This document shows positions 29,514 to 39,345 of a stretch of DNA of 64,000 nucleotides, one piece after another. This stretch comes from Mycolicibacter sinensis. Lineage in GTDB: Bacteria > Actinomycetota > Actinomycetes > Mycobacteriales > Mycobacteriaceae. The notes beneath the pieces are model-generated. The model was not told the origin of the DNA and made no database searches. It saw only the letters and a list, made by a program, of their open reading frames with translations. Each line of letters begins with the position of its first letter. Position 1 is the first letter of the stretch. The stretch is taken from the NCBI RefSeq assembly GCF_001667945.1, contig NZ_LZJK01000059.1, positions 1 to 64,000 of the forward strand, read 5' to 3'. A program made the translations under genes and the position numbers.

Positions 29514-30329
29514 ATGCCCGAGGGGCACATCCTGCACCGGCTGGCCCGGTTGCATCAGCGGCGCTTCGCCGGCGCCCCGGTGGCGGTGTGCAGTCCGCAG
29601 GGCCGGTTCGCAGCCGGTGCCGCCGTGGTCGACGGGCAGCCGCTGGTTCGTGCCGAAGCGTGGGGCAAGCATCTGTTCCACCGCTACGCGCACGGGCAGA
29701 TCGTGCACGTACATCTGGGGATTTACGGGCACTTCACCGAATTCCAGCTGTCTGAGGGCGGCGTGCCCGACCCGGTCGGGCAGGTCCGCATGCGCATGAT
29801 CGGCTTGAAAAACGGTTCGGCATACGGCACCGACCTGCGGGGCCCGGCGGCTTGTGAGGTGGTCGACGAGGCGCAGGTCACCGACGTGATCGCCCGCCTC
29901 GGGCCGGACCCGCTGCGTCGCGACGCCGACCCGGCGCTGGCGTTCAAACGAATTGCAAAGTCGCGCAGGCCAATTGCCGCACTGCTGATGGACCAGTCGG
30001 TGCTGGCCGGCGTCGGCAACGTTTACCGCAGCGAAGTGTTGTTCCGCCATCGGATCGACCCGTACCGGCCCGGCACCGACATCGGCGAAGCGGAATTCGC
30101 CGCGGTCTGGGCCGATCTGGTGACGTTGATGAACGTTGGGCTGCGCCGCGGCAACATCGTCGTCGTGCGGCCCGAGGACGACCACGGGGCTCCGGCGTAT
30201 GCACCCGGCAAGCCGCGCACCTACGTCTACCGCCGCGCCGGCGATCCGTGCCGGCTGTGCCGAACAACCGTGCGCACCGCGGAACTGGAGGGCCGCAACG
30301 TGTTCTGGTGTGCGGCCTGCCAGGGCTAG
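29514..30329 (+). CDS. nei2: Fpg/Nei-family DNA glycosylase
   Basis: A 271-residue base-excision repair glycosylase/AP lyase. It starts MPEGHILHRLA: after removal of Met, Pro2 is the catalytic nucleophile and Glu3 follows. The helix-two-turn-helix region (LLMDQSVLAGVGNVYRSEVLF) and the zinc finger (CRLCRTTVRT...FWCAACQ) are intact. Nei2 proteins remove oxidised pyrimidines. The stop TAG shares the palindrome CTAG with the stop of convergent lipP, so the genes overlap by four bases. Confidence 0.93.
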   Translation: MPEGHILHRLARLHQRRFAGAPVAVCSPQGRFAAGAAVVDGQPLVRAEAWGKHLFHRYAHGQIVHVHLGIYGHFTEFQLSEGGVPDPVGQVRMRMIGLKNGSAYGTDLRGPAACEVVDEAQVTDVIARLGPDPLRRDADPALAFKRIAKSRRPIAALLMDQSVLAGVGNVYRSEVLFRHRIDPYRPGTDIGEAEFAAVWADLVTLMNVGLRRGNIVVVRPEDDHGAPAYAPGKPRTYVYRRAGDPCRLCRTTVRTAELEGRNVFWCAACQG

Positions 30330-31549
30330 TCGTCGTACACGGTTTCCCGCCGGGGCCGGATCGGCACGCCGAGGGCCCGGTAGATCTCGTTGGACAGCAC
30401 CACGCTGCGCGGGTCGGCGTTGGCTTGGGTGTGGTCGAACCGGTTCATCACATAGCCGTAACCGATCCGGTGCTCCAGATCGACGAACGCGAACGAGCCG
30501 CCCAGGCCACCGTGACCGAAGATCCGCCGGTTGGGTCCGTTGACCCCCTGGGCGTTGAGCATGTAGCCCAGGCCCCAGCCGTGCTCGGCGACCCGGGGCC
30601 CGAGCACCAGATCGGTTTCGGTGCCGCCCTGCAGCACCCGAAGCCGGTCCATGGCCGCCCGGCTGAGCAACTTCTCCTGCACCAGCGCGTTGTAGAACGT
30701 GGCCATGCCCAGCGCGGAGACCTGGGCGTTGGTGCCGGGGAACTCCAATTGCCGCCACAGCGTCAGGTCGTTGGTGGCGATCTCGTCGTCGGGGGCGAAC
30801 CCCATCGCGACCGCCAGCCCCGCCTTGGGGTGGTCGTCCAGCGAGGTCGGACGCTTGGGCGCGCCGGCCGAGGCCAGCATCTCCCGGATCGTCGGCTTGC
30901 CCACCGGGTCGGCGCAGCGGTAGGGCTGCTGGTCGGCCGGCACGCCGATGTGCACTTCGGCGCCGAGCGGACCGGCGACCTCCTTCTGCAGGTACTGGCC
31001 CACCGTCATCCCGGTTACCCGCCGGACGACCTCGCCGACGATGAAGCCGTAGGTCGTCATGTGATAGCCCTGGGCGGTGCCCGGCCGCCACCACGGTTCG
31101 GCGGCGGCCAGTCTTTCGCAGACCAGATCCCAGTCGGTGACGTCGCGCCAGTGCATCGGTTCGCGCGGGCCGATCGCCCCGGAGCGATGCGCCAGCACCA
31201 TCGCCAGCGAGATGTCCTGCTTACCGGCCCGGCCGAACGCCGGCCAGTAGTGGGCCACCGGCGCGCGCAGATCCAGTTCGCCGGCCTCGGCGAGCCGGTG
31301 CACACAGGTGCTGGTCAATCCCTTGGTGCCCGAGAGCACGGTGCTCAGGGTGTCTTCCGCCCAGGGGCGTTGGCCCTCGACATCGACTGAGCCGGCCCAC
31401 AGATTGACGACGAGTTCGCCGTCCACATACGCCGCGACCGCCGCCCCGAGCTCGTCGCGCAGCGTGAAATTGCGCTCGAACTCGTACCGCACCTTCTCGA
31501 AGCGCGGTGAGCACGACCCATGAATCTGGACGCGCTGGGTGCCGCCCAT
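30326..31549 (-). CDS. lipP: Esterase/beta-lactamase-fold protein LipP
   Basis: A 407-residue serine hydrolase of the class C beta-lactamase/EstB esterase fold. The SxxK motif SGTK is at residues 73-76, the YxN-like motif is in GYHMTTYGFIVGEV, and the C-terminal HGGLGG fits the third motif. The likely homologue is Rv2463. It probably cleaves short-chain esters; no signal peptide is evident. ATG 31549 is preceded by GGCAGGAAGG. It converges on nei2 with a shared CTAG stop. Confidence 0.9.
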   Translation of the reverse strand: MGGTQRVQIHGSCSPRFEKVRYEFERNFTLRDELGAAVAAYVDGELVVNLWAGSVDVEGQRPWAEDTLSTVLSGTKGLTSTCVHRLAEAGELDLRAPVAHYWPAFGRAGKQDISLAMVLAHRSGAIGPREPMHWRDVTDWDLVCERLAAAEPWWRPGTAQGYHMTTYGFIVGEVVRRVTGMTVGQYLQKEVAGPLGAEVHIGVPADQQPYRCADPVGKPTIREMLASAGAPKRPTSLDDHPKAGLAVAMGFAPDDEIATNDLTLWRQLEFPGTNAQVSALGMATFYNALVQEKLLSRAAMDRLRVLQGGTETDLVLGPRVAEHGWGLGYMLNAQGVNGPNRRIFGHGGLGGSFAFVDLEHRIGYGYVMNRFDHTQANADPRSVVLSNEIYRALGVPIRPRRETVYDD

Positions 31550-31584
31550 GGCGTGCCTTCCTGCCAGGGAAAATCCCCGTTTCG

Positions 31585-31655
31585 AGCGGGCGACGGGAAT
31601 CGAACCCGCGTAGCTAGTTTGGAAGACTAGGGCTCTACCATTGAGCTACGCCCGC
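31585..31655 (-). tRNA. tRNA-Gly (anticodon TCC)
   Basis: The minus strand folds into a full cloverleaf. A 7-bp acceptor stem pairs GCGGGCG with CGCCCGC, the D arm has GCTC/GAGC, the anticodon loop is CTTCCAA, and the T arm contains GGTTCGATTCC. Anticodon TCC reads glycine GGA/GGG codons. CCA is not encoded. Confidence 0.95.
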
Positions 31656-31779
31656 AATATCCAGGGCAGACTGTACCGGCGAAGTCGGCCCCAAATCCAA
31701 TTGGCACTCCCATTGCGGCCGTGTGGTGCGGGCGGCTGTGTTGCCGTAGGCGCCGGGCCGTAGGATCGCCTGGTCAGTG

Positions 31780-31856
31780 CGGGGTGTAGCGCAGCTTGGT
31801 AGCGCATCCGCTTTGGGAGCGGAAGGCCGCAGGTTCAAATCCTGTCACCCCGACCA
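31780..31856 (+). tRNA. tRNA-Pro (anticodon TGG)
   Basis: A cloverleaf with acceptor stem CGGGGTG/CACCCCG, D loop AGCTTGGTA, anticodon loop TTTGGGA (anticodon TGG) and T arm GGTTCAAATCC. A 3' CCA is encoded at 31854-31856. It lies 55 bases upstream of the trigger factor gene, on the same strand. Confidence 0.95.
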
Positions 31857-31911
31857 GCAGCGCGCGCCGCACCGGCACGACTGACCGTCAACGATATCGA
31901 GGAGTAAGCCC

Positions 31912-33309
31912 GTGAAGAGCACCGTCGAGCAGCTGACCCCCACCCGGGTTCGCATCAACGTGGAGGTGCCGTTCACCGAGCTGCAGCCGGACTTCGACCG
32001 GACCTACAAGCAGCTGGCGCAGCAGGTGCGGATGCCGGGCTTCCGGCCGGGCAAGGCCCCGGCCAAGCTCATCGAGGCCCGCGTCGGCCGTGCCGCGGTG
32101 TTGCAGCAGGTCGTCAACGAGGCGCTGCCCAGTCGCTACAGCGAGGCGGTGACCAGCTCGGACCTCAAGCCGCTCGGTCAGCCCGACATCGAGGTCACCA
32201 AGCTCGACGACGGCGACCAGATCGCCTTCACCGCCGAGGTCGACGTGCGGCCGGAGATCACGCTGCCCGACCTGGAGAAGCTCACGATCAGCGTGGACCC
32301 GATCGAAGTCGGGGACGACGAGGTCGAGGCCGAACTGAACTCGCTGCGCGCCCGGTTCGGCACGCTGACCGGCGTCGACCGGCCGGCCGCCGACGGCGAC
32401 TTCGTCTCGATCGACCTCGATGCGACGGTCGACGGCGAGCAGGTTCCCGGGGCCGCCACCGAGGGCTTGTCCCACGAGGTCGGGTCGGGACAGCTCATCG
32501 ACGGACTCGACGAGGCGATCATCGGGTTGTCGGCAGGGGAGAGCAAGGTCTTCACCACGACCCTGGCCGCCGGCCCGCAGGCCGGCAAGGAAGCCGAAGT
32601 GACGGTGACGGTTCAGGCGGTCAAGGAACGCGAGTTGCCGGAGGCCGACGACGATTTCGCGCAATTGGCCAGCGAATTCGACACCGTTGCCGAACTGCGG
32701 GAGAACCTCAGCGAGCAGGTCGCCCGGACCAAGCGCATCCAGCAGGCCGAGAAGGTCCGGGAGGCGACGCTGGAGGCGCTGGTCGAGCAGGTCGAGATGC
32801 CGCTTCCCGAGGCCGTGGTGCAGGCGCACGTGGACAATGCGCTGCACAACGCCCTGCACGGTGTCGACCACGACGAGAACAAGTTCGCCGAGGCGCTGGC
32901 CGACCAGGGCTCCTCACGGGCCGAATTCGACGCCGAGACCCGTAGCGAGGCCGAGAAGTCGGTCAAGACGCAGCTGCTGCTCGACGCGCTGGGCGACAAG
33001 CTCGAGATCCAGGTGGGCCAGAACGACCTCACCCAGCACCTGGTGCTGATGTCGCGTCAGTACGGCGTCGCCCCGCAGCAGCTGATGCAGTTCCTGCAGC
33101 AGAACAACCAGCTGCCCGCGGTCTTCGCCGACGTGCGTCGGGGCATGGCGCTGGCAGCGGCGGTGCGTGCCGCGTCGGTCAGCGACACCGACGGCAACCA
33201 GATCGACACCGCAGAGTTCTTCGGCACCGGCAAGGCCCCCGCCGGGGCCGAGGAGGCCGACGCGACCGCAGACGACGTGGTCGAGGCCGAGGCGGCGACC
33301 GACGAGTGA
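31912..33309 (+). CDS. tig: Trigger factor, ribosome-associated chaperone
   Basis: A 465-residue chaperone and peptidyl-prolyl isomerase that binds nascent chains at the ribosome exit tunnel. The ribosome-binding signature GFRPGKAP is at about residues 43-50. The FKBP-type isomerase domain follows ([16 protein letters not shown]...[20 protein letters not shown]), then the helical chaperone domain. The acidic tail ([19 protein letters not shown]) is typical of actinobacteria. GTG 31912 has GAGGAGT upstream. A ClgR-type palindrome begins at the base after the stop codon. Confidence 0.97.
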   Translation: MKSTVEQLTPTRVRINVEVPFTELQPDFDRTYKQLAQQVRMPGFRPGKAPAKLIEARVGRAAVLQQVVNEALPSRYSEAVTSSDLKPLGQPDIEVTKLDDGDQIAFTAEVDVRPEITLPDLEKLTISVDPIEVGDDEVEAELNSLRARFGTLTGVDRPAADGDFVSIDLDATVDGEQVPGAATEGLSHEVGSGQLIDGLDEAIIGLSAGESKVFTTTLAAGPQAGKEAEVTVTVQAVKERELPEADDDFAQLASEFDTVAELRENLSEQVARTKRIQQAEKVREATLEALVEQVEMPLPEAVVQAHVDNALHNALHGVDHDENKFAEALADQGSSRAEFDAETRSEAEKSVKTQLLLDALGDKLEIQVGQNDLTQHLVLMSRQYGVAPQQLMQFLQQNNQLPAVFADVRRGMALAAAVRAASVSDTDGNQIDTAEFFGTGKAPAGAEEADATADDVVEAEAATDE

Positions 33310-33323
33310 CGCTGTAAGCGAAC
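33310..33323 (+). promoter_or_regulatory. ClgR-type operator upstream of clpP1P2
   Basis: CGCTGTAAGCGAAC contains the perfect palindrome CGCT-GTA-AGCG and the extended half AGCGAAC. It fits the actinobacterial ClgR consensus CGC-N5-GCG with flanking A/T at nearly all positions. It starts directly after the tig stop. It is centred about 61 bases upstream of the predicted transcription start at 33376, a suitable place for an activator. ClgR is known to induce clpP1P2 in mycobacteria. Confidence 0.78.
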
Positions 33324-33361
33324 GAAGCCGGTTCGGGCCGCCCCCAGGGCCGCCGGTTCGT

Positions 33362-33367
33362 TAGGGT
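33362..33367 (+). promoter_or_regulatory. -10 element for clpP1P2
   Basis: TAGGGT fits the mycobacterial TANNNT -10 consensus. Eight bases separate it from an ATG at 33376, the spacing expected for a leaderless transcript. No clear -35 was found, in keeping with activator-dependent mycobacterial promoters. Confidence 0.5.
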
Positions 33368-33375
33368 CGGTGCAT

Positions 33376-33408
33376 ATGAATCTCGAGAAAGCAGGTATCC
33401 CACTGTGA
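33376..33408 (+). CDS. Putative leaderless 10-codon upstream ORF coupled to clpP1
   Basis: An ATG at 33376 opens a short frame encoding [10 protein letters not shown] and ends at TGA 33406-33408. That stop overlaps the clpP1 GTG start as GTGA. Because the predicted -10 is 8 bases upstream, ribosomes could start directly on the mRNA 5' end and hand over to clpP1. The clpP1 GTG has only a weak purine-rich site (GAAAGCAGG), so coupling would help its translation. No function of the peptide itself is implied. Confidence 0.45.
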   Translation: MNLEKAGIPL

Positions 33409-33983
33409 GCCAGCCCGGACTGAATCTCGTCGACTCGGTATACGAGCGTCTCCTGCGAGAACGCATCATCTTCCTGGGGTCGCAGGTGGACGACGACATC
33501 GCCAACCGGCTGTGCGCCCAGATCCTGCTGCTGGCAGCCGAGGACCCGACCAAGGACATCTCGCTGTACATCAACTCCCCGGGCGGTTCGATCAGTGCCG
33601 GGATGGCGATCTACGACACCATGGTGCTGGCACCGTGCGACGTCGCCACCTACGCGATGGGCATGGCCGCCTCGATGGGCGAGTTCCTGCTCGCGGCGGG
33701 CACCAAGGGCAAGCGCTACGCGCTGCCGCACGCCCGGATCCTGATGCACCAGCCGCTGGGCGGGGTGACCGGTAGCGCCGCCGACATCGCCATTCAGGCC
33801 GAGCAGTTCGCGGTCATCAAAAAGGAGATGTTCCGGCTCAACGCCGAATTCACCGGTCAGCCGATCGAGCGCATCGAGGCCGACTCCGACCGCGACCGCT
33901 GGTTCACCGCCCAGGAAGCGCTGGAATACGGCTTCGTCGACCACATCATCACCCGCGCCCACACCAACGGAGCCGCATCATGA
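33405..33983 (+). CDS. clpP1: ATP-dependent Clp protease proteolytic subunit 1
   Basis: A 192-residue serine protease subunit. Catalytic residues Ser90 (MAASMGE), His115 (LMHQP) and Asp164 (DRDRWF) are present. Mycobacterial ClpP1 forms a ring that stacks with a ClpP2 ring into the active mixed tetradecamer, fed by ClpX or ClpC1; it is essential. GTG 33405 gives [16 protein letters not shown]. The protein is slightly shorter at the N-terminus than the 200-residue M. tuberculosis protein. The stop overlaps the clpP2 ATG as ATGA. Confidence 0.97.
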   Translation: MSQPGLNLVDSVYERLLRERIIFLGSQVDDDIANRLCAQILLLAAEDPTKDISLYINSPGGSISAGMAIYDTMVLAPCDVATYAMGMAASMGEFLLAAGTKGKRYALPHARILMHQPLGGVTGSAADIAIQAEQFAVIKKEMFRLNAEFTGQPIERIEADSDRDRWFTAQEALEYGFVDHIITRAHTNGAAS

Positions 33984-34627
33984 ACCCCGAAACCTTGCGC
34001 GCTATCGCACCGCAGGCCCGCTACATCCTGCCGTCGTTCGTCGAGCACTCCAGCTGGGGCGTCAAAGAGTCCAACCCCTACAACAAGCTGTTCGAAGAGC
34101 GCATCATCTTCCTGGGCGTGCAGGTCGACGATGCGTCGGCCAACGACATCATGGCCCAGCTGCTGGTGCTGGAGTCGCTGGACCCCGACCGCGACATCAC
34201 CATGTACATCAACTCTCCCGGCGGCTCTTTCACCTCGCTGATGGCGATCTACGACACCATGCAGTACGTGCGGGCCGACATTCAGACCGTGTGTCTGGGT
34301 CAGGCCGCCTCGGCCGCCGCGGTGCTGCTGGCCGCCGGCACGCCGGGCAAGCGGATGGCGCTGCCCAACGCGCGGGTGCTGATCCATCAGCCGTCGCTGT
34401 CCGGGGTGATCCAGGGGCAGTTCTCCGACCTGGAGATCCAGGCCGCCGAGATCGAGCGGATGCGGACCCTGATGGAGTCGACGTTGGCCCGCCACACCGG
34501 CAAGGACGCCGAGGTGATCCGTAAGGACACCGACCGCGACAAGATCCTCACCGCCGAAGAGGCCAAGGAGTACGGGATCATCGACACCGTGCTGGAGTAC
34601 CGCAAGCTCTCGGCGCAGGTCAGTTAA
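33980..34627 (+). CDS. clpP2: ATP-dependent Clp protease proteolytic subunit 2
   Basis: A 215-residue partner of ClpP1. Catalytic Ser111 lies in GQAASAAAV and His136 in LIHQP, with the Asp in KDTDRDKIL. ClpP2 carries the docking surface for ClpX and ClpC1 in mycobacteria. The ATG overlaps the clpP1 stop, so the two subunits are made in step. A large hairpin begins 9 bases after the stop codon. Confidence 0.97.
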   Translation: MNPETLRAIAPQARYILPSFVEHSSWGVKESNPYNKLFEERIIFLGVQVDDASANDIMAQLLVLESLDPDRDITMYINSPGGSFTSLMAIYDTMQYVRADIQTVCLGQAASAAAVLLAAGTPGKRMALPNARVLIHQPSLSGVIQGQFSDLEIQAAEIERMRTLMESTLARHTGKDAEVIRKDTDRDKILTAEEAKEYGIIDTVLEYRKLSAQVS

Positions 34628-34635
34628 CCCGGCCA

Positions 34636-34697
34636 CGCCGAGCGTGCACTCAGCGCGAATTGCCGGCTGGTTTTTCGCGCTCAGTACACGTTCGGCG
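34636..34697. terminator. Bidirectional hairpin between clpP2 and mmuM; dispersed-repeat family
   Basis: Two 24-base arms (34636-34659 and 34674-34697) pair at 21 of 24 positions around a 14-base loop. The right arm read on the minus strand is CGCCGAACGTGTACTGAG followed by CGCGAA. It lies between the convergent clpP2 and mmuM genes and could end both transcripts. It also overlaps the last codons of mmuM. A related sequence is at 52166-52217. Confidence 0.72.
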
Positions 34698-35582
34698 CAC
34701 GGCTGACGCTGCCGTGGCGATCTCGGCCGGCCCGACCCGGCAACAGCCGCCGATGATGCGGGCGCCGGCGGCCACCCACTGCGTGGCCAACGCCGCCGAA
34801 AACGTCTTCGGCCCCACCCACCGGTGGCCGTCCCAGCCCTCCCCGCTGTTGGGGTAGACGATGACCGGCTTGCCGGTGACCTCGCGGGCGATCTCGATGG
34901 CCGGCAGCACATCCGCGGGCGCGCAGCAATTCACCCCGACCGCGACGATCTGTGGCACTCCGGCGGCGACGGCGAAGGCGTCGGTCAGCGGCTGCCCGGC
35001 GCGAGTCCGGGTGCCGTCGATGGTGTAGCTGAGCCAGGCCGGTACCTGCGCTTGGCGGACCAGGCCCACCAGCGCCTCGGCCTCATCGATGTCGGGCACG
35101 GTCTCGCACGCGAGTACGTCAGCGTCGGTGCCGGCCAAGACCTCCAGCCGGGGCTGATGCCACGCGGTGAGTTCGGCGACCGAAAGCCCGTAGCGGCCAA
35201 GGTATTCCGAACCGTCAGCCCGGGCGGCGCCGTACGGGCCGATCGATGCCGCCACCCAGCGGGGGCGGCCGTCGGCGGCGTGGCTTGCCCGGCGGGCCAG
35301 TTCCACGCTGCGGCGCAGGAGCGCGACTGCGCCGCGACGGTCGATCCCGCGGGTGGCGAAACCGTCGAAGCTCGCCTGATAGCTGGCGGTGGTGGCGATC
35401 TGTGCGCCGGCGGCGAAGAAGGCCGCGTGCACCGCCGCAATGTCGTCGGGGGCGTCGAGCAGCAGCCGGGCCGACCACAGCGGATCCGACAGGTCGGCAC
35501 CGCGGGCTTCCAGTTCGGTGGCCAGCCCCCCATCAGCAATGAGCACGGTATCGTCGGGCACGGCGAACCCCACGTTCGCCAC
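34650..35582 (-). CDS. mmuM: Homocysteine S-methyltransferase
   Basis: A 310-residue zinc enzyme that methylates homocysteine to methionine with S-methylmethionine or a similar donor. The zinc cysteines are visible in VGVNCCAP and IIGGCCR, and the N-terminal DGGLATELEARG is typical. Homologous to Rv2458. GTG 35582 was chosen because GGGGAG lies 7 bases upstream; an earlier GTG at 35612 lacks such a site. The last residues are encoded inside a dispersed hairpin, so the C-terminal tail may be a product of that insertion. Confidence 0.9.
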   Translation of the reverse strand: MANVGFAVPDDTVLIADGGLATELEARGADLSDPLWSARLLLDAPDDIAAVHAAFFAAGAQIATTASYQASFDGFATRGIDRRGAVALLRRSVELARRASHAADGRPRWVAASIGPYGAARADGSEYLGRYGLSVAELTAWHQPRLEVLAGTDADVLACETVPDIDEAEALVGLVRQAQVPAWLSYTIDGTRTRAGQPLTDAFAVAAGVPQIVAVGVNCCAPADVLPAIEIAREVTGKPVIVYPNSGEGWDGHRWVGPKTFSAALATQWVAAGARIIGGCCRVGPAEIATAASAVRRTCTEREKPAGNSR

Positions 35583-35838
35583 TGTAGGGCTCCCCGGCGC
35601 CGGCCGTCTCACGACGGGGTAACGCCGGCGACACGCTCACGCCACGCCAGCGCGTCACGCACCGGTGTGACGGTACGGGCGATATCTTCTTGGAGCAGAC
35701 ATACAGGCCCAGAAACGAAATACCAACGACGCGATTCGGCCTTATCGGTCGCCTCGCACCGGAATGAGCGGGTAGCGTCGGGGCAGACACCGGTACCCCG
35801 ACGACGGACGGCGAACAGGAAGTAGGTCCTTACGCACT

Positions 35839-37122
35839 ATGGCGCGCATCGGAGACGGCGGTGACTTGCTGAAATGTTCGTTCTGCGGGAAGAGCCAGAA
35901 GCAGGTCAAAAAGCTCATTGCGGGGCCGGGCGTTTACATCTGCGATGAGTGCATCGACCTGTGCAACGAGATCATCGAAGAGGAGCTGGCCGACGCCGAC
36001 GACGTCAAGCTCGACGAGCTGCCCAAGCCCGCTGAGATCCGGGACTTCCTGGAGGGCTACGTCATCGGTCAGGACACCGCCAAGCGCACGCTGGCGGTGG
36101 CCGTCTACAACCACTACAAGCGCATCCAGGCCGGCGAGAAGAGCCGCGATTCCCGCTCCGGTGAACCGGTAGAGCTGACCAAGTCCAACATCTTGATGCT
36201 GGGTCCCACCGGCTGCGGCAAGACCTACCTGGCCCAGACCCTGGCCAAGATGCTCAACGTTCCGTTCGCGATCGCCGACGCCACCGCGCTGACCGAGGCG
36301 GGCTACGTCGGTGAGGACGTGGAGAACATTCTGCTCAAGCTGATTCAAGCCGCCGACTACGACGTCAAGCGCGCCGAGACCGGGATCGTCTACATCGACG
36401 AGGTCGACAAGATCGCCCGCAAGAGCGAGAACCCGTCGATCACCCGCGACGTCTCCGGCGAGGGCGTGCAGCAGGCGCTGTTGAAGATCCTGGAGGGCAC
36501 CCAGGCGTCGGTTCCGCCGCAGGGCGGGCGCAAGCACCCGCACCAGGAGTTCATCCAGATCGACACCACCAACGTGCTGTTCATCGTCGCCGGGGCATTC
36601 GCCGGACTGGAGAAGATCGTCTCCGACCGGGTCGGCAAGCGCGGCTTGGGTTTTGGTGCCGAGGTCCGTTCCAAAGCGGAGGTCGACACCGTCGACCACT
36701 TCGCCGAGGTGATGCCCGAAGACCTGATCAAGTTCGGATTGATCCCGGAGTTCATCGGCCGGCTGCCGGTGGTGGCCTCGGTGACCAACCTGGATATGGA
36801 GTCGTTGGTCAAGATCCTCTCGGAGCCGAAGAACGCTCTGGTGAAGCAGTACACCCGGCTGTTCGAGATGGACGGGGTGGAACTGGAGTTCACCCAAGAC
36901 GCGCTGGAGGCGATCGCCGATCAGGCCATCCACCGTGGCACCGGGGCGCGTGGCCTGCGGGCGATCATGGAGGAAGTGCTGCTGCCGGTGATGTACGACA
37001 TCCCCAGCCGCAACGATGTCGCCAAGGTCGTGGTGACCAAGGAAACGGTGCAGGACAACGTGTTGCCGACCATCGTTCCGCGCAAGACCTCGCGCGCCGA
37101 GCGTCGCGACAAGAGCGCCTGA
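35839..37122 (+). CDS. clpX: ATP-dependent Clp protease ATP-binding subunit ClpX
   Basis: A 427-residue AAA+ unfoldase that recognises tagged substrates and threads them into ClpP1P2. The N-terminal C4 zinc finger ([10 protein letters not shown]...CDECIDLC) is complete. Walker A is [10 protein letters not shown], Walker B is [10 protein letters not shown], and the pore GYVGEDV and ClpP-binding LGF loop (RGLGFGAEV) are intact. It lies 1.2 kb from clpP1P2, with mmuM on the opposite strand between them, so it has its own promoter. The 256 bases upstream contain no further gene. Confidence 0.97.
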   Translation: MARIGDGGDLLKCSFCGKSQKQVKKLIAGPGVYICDECIDLCNEIIEEELADADDVKLDELPKPAEIRDFLEGYVIGQDTAKRTLAVAVYNHYKRIQAGEKSRDSRSGEPVELTKSNILMLGPTGCGKTYLAQTLAKMLNVPFAIADATALTEAGYVGEDVENILLKLIQAADYDVKRAETGIVYIDEVDKIARKSENPSITRDVSGEGVQQALLKILEGTQASVPPQGGRKHPHQEFIQIDTTNVLFIVAGAFAGLEKIVSDRVGKRGLGFGAEVRSKAEVDTVDHFAEVMPEDLIKFGLIPEFIGRLPVVASVTNLDMESLVKILSEPKNALVKQYTRLFEMDGVELEFTQDALEAIADQAIHRGTGARGLRAIMEEVLLPVMYDIPSRNDVAKVVVTKETVQDNVLPTIVPRKTSRAERRDKSA

Positions 37123-37235
37123 TGCCCGGCGGCCAGGTGCGCCGCCGAAGGTTACTCACCGGTAGCGAAACTTTCTTAAAGTTGAGCTGCCGCCAAACGT
37201 GACCAAAACCACATTTCGGCCCGAAGTTGGCCGAG

Positions 37236-37258
37236 AACCCCGCCGTGACGTCGGGGTT
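37236..37258 (+). terminator. Possible terminator after clpX
   Basis: AACCCCG (37236-37242) pairs with CGGGGTT (37252-37258) around a 9-base loop, followed by TAACAATAAG. It lies 114 bases after the clpX stop and before the korAB promoter region. The stem is short but GC-rich. Confidence 0.5.
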
Positions 37259-37278
37259 TAACAATAAGTCGGTGGGGT

Positions 37279-37300
37279 TTCGACACGGTGTGGCGTCGAA
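37279..37300. promoter_or_regulatory. Inverted repeat upstream of korAB
   Basis: TTCGACAC and GCGTCGAA flank a 6-base centre, GGTGTG; seven of eight positions pair. It lies about 95-115 bases upstream of the preferred korA start, in the promoter region. The palindromic shape suggests a dimeric regulator site. It does not match the mycobacterial LexA box. Confidence 0.4.
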
Positions 37301-37393
37301 TCGTCTCTAAGAACGGTGCAATAATCGGTACCGCCAGTGACAGAAAAAAGTGTGGGTGCGCCAGCCGCGCTGTGCGGGCCCGGGGAGACAGTG

Positions 37394-39345
37394 ATGGAAG
37401 GCGGGGCCGTGGGTCCGAGCGGTAACGGAGCCGGGTCGGCGCCCGGGCGCCAAAAACTCGAGAAAGTCGTGATCCGTTTCGCCGGGGACTCCGGTGACGG
37501 CATGCAGCTCACCGGCGATCGTTTCACCTCCGAGGCGGCGCTGTTCGGCAACGACTTGGCCACCCAGCCCAACTACCCGGCCGAGATCCGCGCCCCGCAG
37601 GGCACCCTGCCCGGAGTGTCGTCGTTCCAGATCCAGATCGCCGACTTCGACATCCTGACCGCCGGTGACCGCCCCGATGTGCTGGTGGCGATGAACCCCG
37701 CGGCCCTGAAAGCCAACATCGGCGACCTGCCCCGCGGCGGGATGGTGATCGTCAACTCCGACGAGTTCACCAAGCGCAATCTGGCCAAGATCGGGTACGA
37801 GACCAGCCCGCTGGAGACCGACGAGCTCTCCGACTACGTGGTGGTCCCGGTCGCGATGACCTCCCTGACACTCGGCGCGGTCGAGGCGATCGGCGCCACC
37901 AAGAAGGACGGGGCGCGCGCCAAGAACATGTTCGCGCTCGGCCTGCTGTCCTGGATGTACGGTCGCGAGCTGGAGCACAGCGAGACCTTCATCCGCGAGA
38001 AGTTCGCCAAGAAGCCCGACGTCGCCGACGCCAACGTGCTGGCGCTCAAGGCTGGCTGGAATTACGGCGAGACCACCGAGGCGTTCGGCACCACCTACGA
38101 GATCTCGCCGGCCAAGCTGCCGCCGGGCGAGTACCGCCAGATCTCGGGCAACACCGCGCTGGCCTACGGTGTCATCGCCGCCGGCCACTTGGCCGACACC
38201 CAGGTGGTGCTGGGCACTTACCCGATCACCCCGGCCTCGGACATCCTGCACGAGCTGTCCAAGTACAAGAACTTCAACGTGCTGACCTTCCAGGCCGAGG
38301 ACGAGATCGCCGGGATCGGTGCGGCGATCGGCGCCTCCTACGGCGGCGCGCTGGGCGTCACCAGCACCTCCGGCCCGGGCCTGGCGCTCAAGGCCGAGGC
38401 GCTGGGCTTGGCCGTGATGACCGAGCTGCCGCTGGTGCTGATCAACGTCCAGCGCGGCGGCCCCTCGACCGGCCTGCCGACCAAGACCGAACAGGCCGAC
38501 CTGATGCAGGCGCTCTACGGCCGCAACGGCGAGTCGCCGGTAGCGGTGCTGGCCCCGTGCACGCCGTCGGACTGCTTCGACGTCGCCGTCGAGGCCGTCC
38601 GGATCGCGCTGACCTATCGCACGCCGGTGGTGCTGCTCTCCGACGGGGCGATCGCCAACGGCTCGGAGCCGTGGCGCATCCCGGACATCGCCGCGATGGA
38701 GCCCATCGAGCGCAACCTGGCCCAGGCCGGCGAGGACTTCCAGCCGTATGCACGTGACCCGGAGACCCTGGCCCGGCAGTTCGCCATCCCCGGCACCCCG
38801 GGCCTGGAGCACCGGATCGGTGGTCTGGAGAAGGCCAACGGCTCCGGGGCGATCTCCTACGAGCCGGCCAACCACGACCTGATGGTGCGGCTGCGGCAGG
38901 CCAAGATCGACGGCATCAAGGTTCCCGACCTGGTTGTCGACGACCCGAGCGGCGACGCCGAACTGCTGATGCTGGGCTGGGGCAGCTCCTATGGCCCGAT
39001 CGCCGAGGCGTGCCGGCGGGCCCGGCGCGGCGGGGTCAAGGTCGCGCAGGCGCACCTGCGCCACCTCAACCCGCTGCCGGCCAATCTGGGTGAGGTGCTG
39101 CGGCGCTACCCGAAGGTGGTGCTGCCGGAGATGAACCTGGGCCAGTTGGCGTTGCTGCTGCGCGGCCGCTACCTGGTCGATATCCAGTCGGTGACCAAGG
39201 TGGCCGGTCAGGCCTTCCTCGCCGACGAGGTCGAGGCGATCATCGACGACGCGCTGGCCGGGACGCTGGCCGAGCGGGAGAACGAGAAGGCGTCGCTGGC
39301 CAAGGCCGCGGCGGTCACCATTGCGGGTACAGCAGGAGTGAACGC

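Noticed and set aside
37279-37300. LexA/SOS box upstream of korA
   Set aside because: The repeat has TTCGAC/GTCGAA arms with a longer centre and does not fit the mycobacterial TCGAAC-N4-GTTCGA box.
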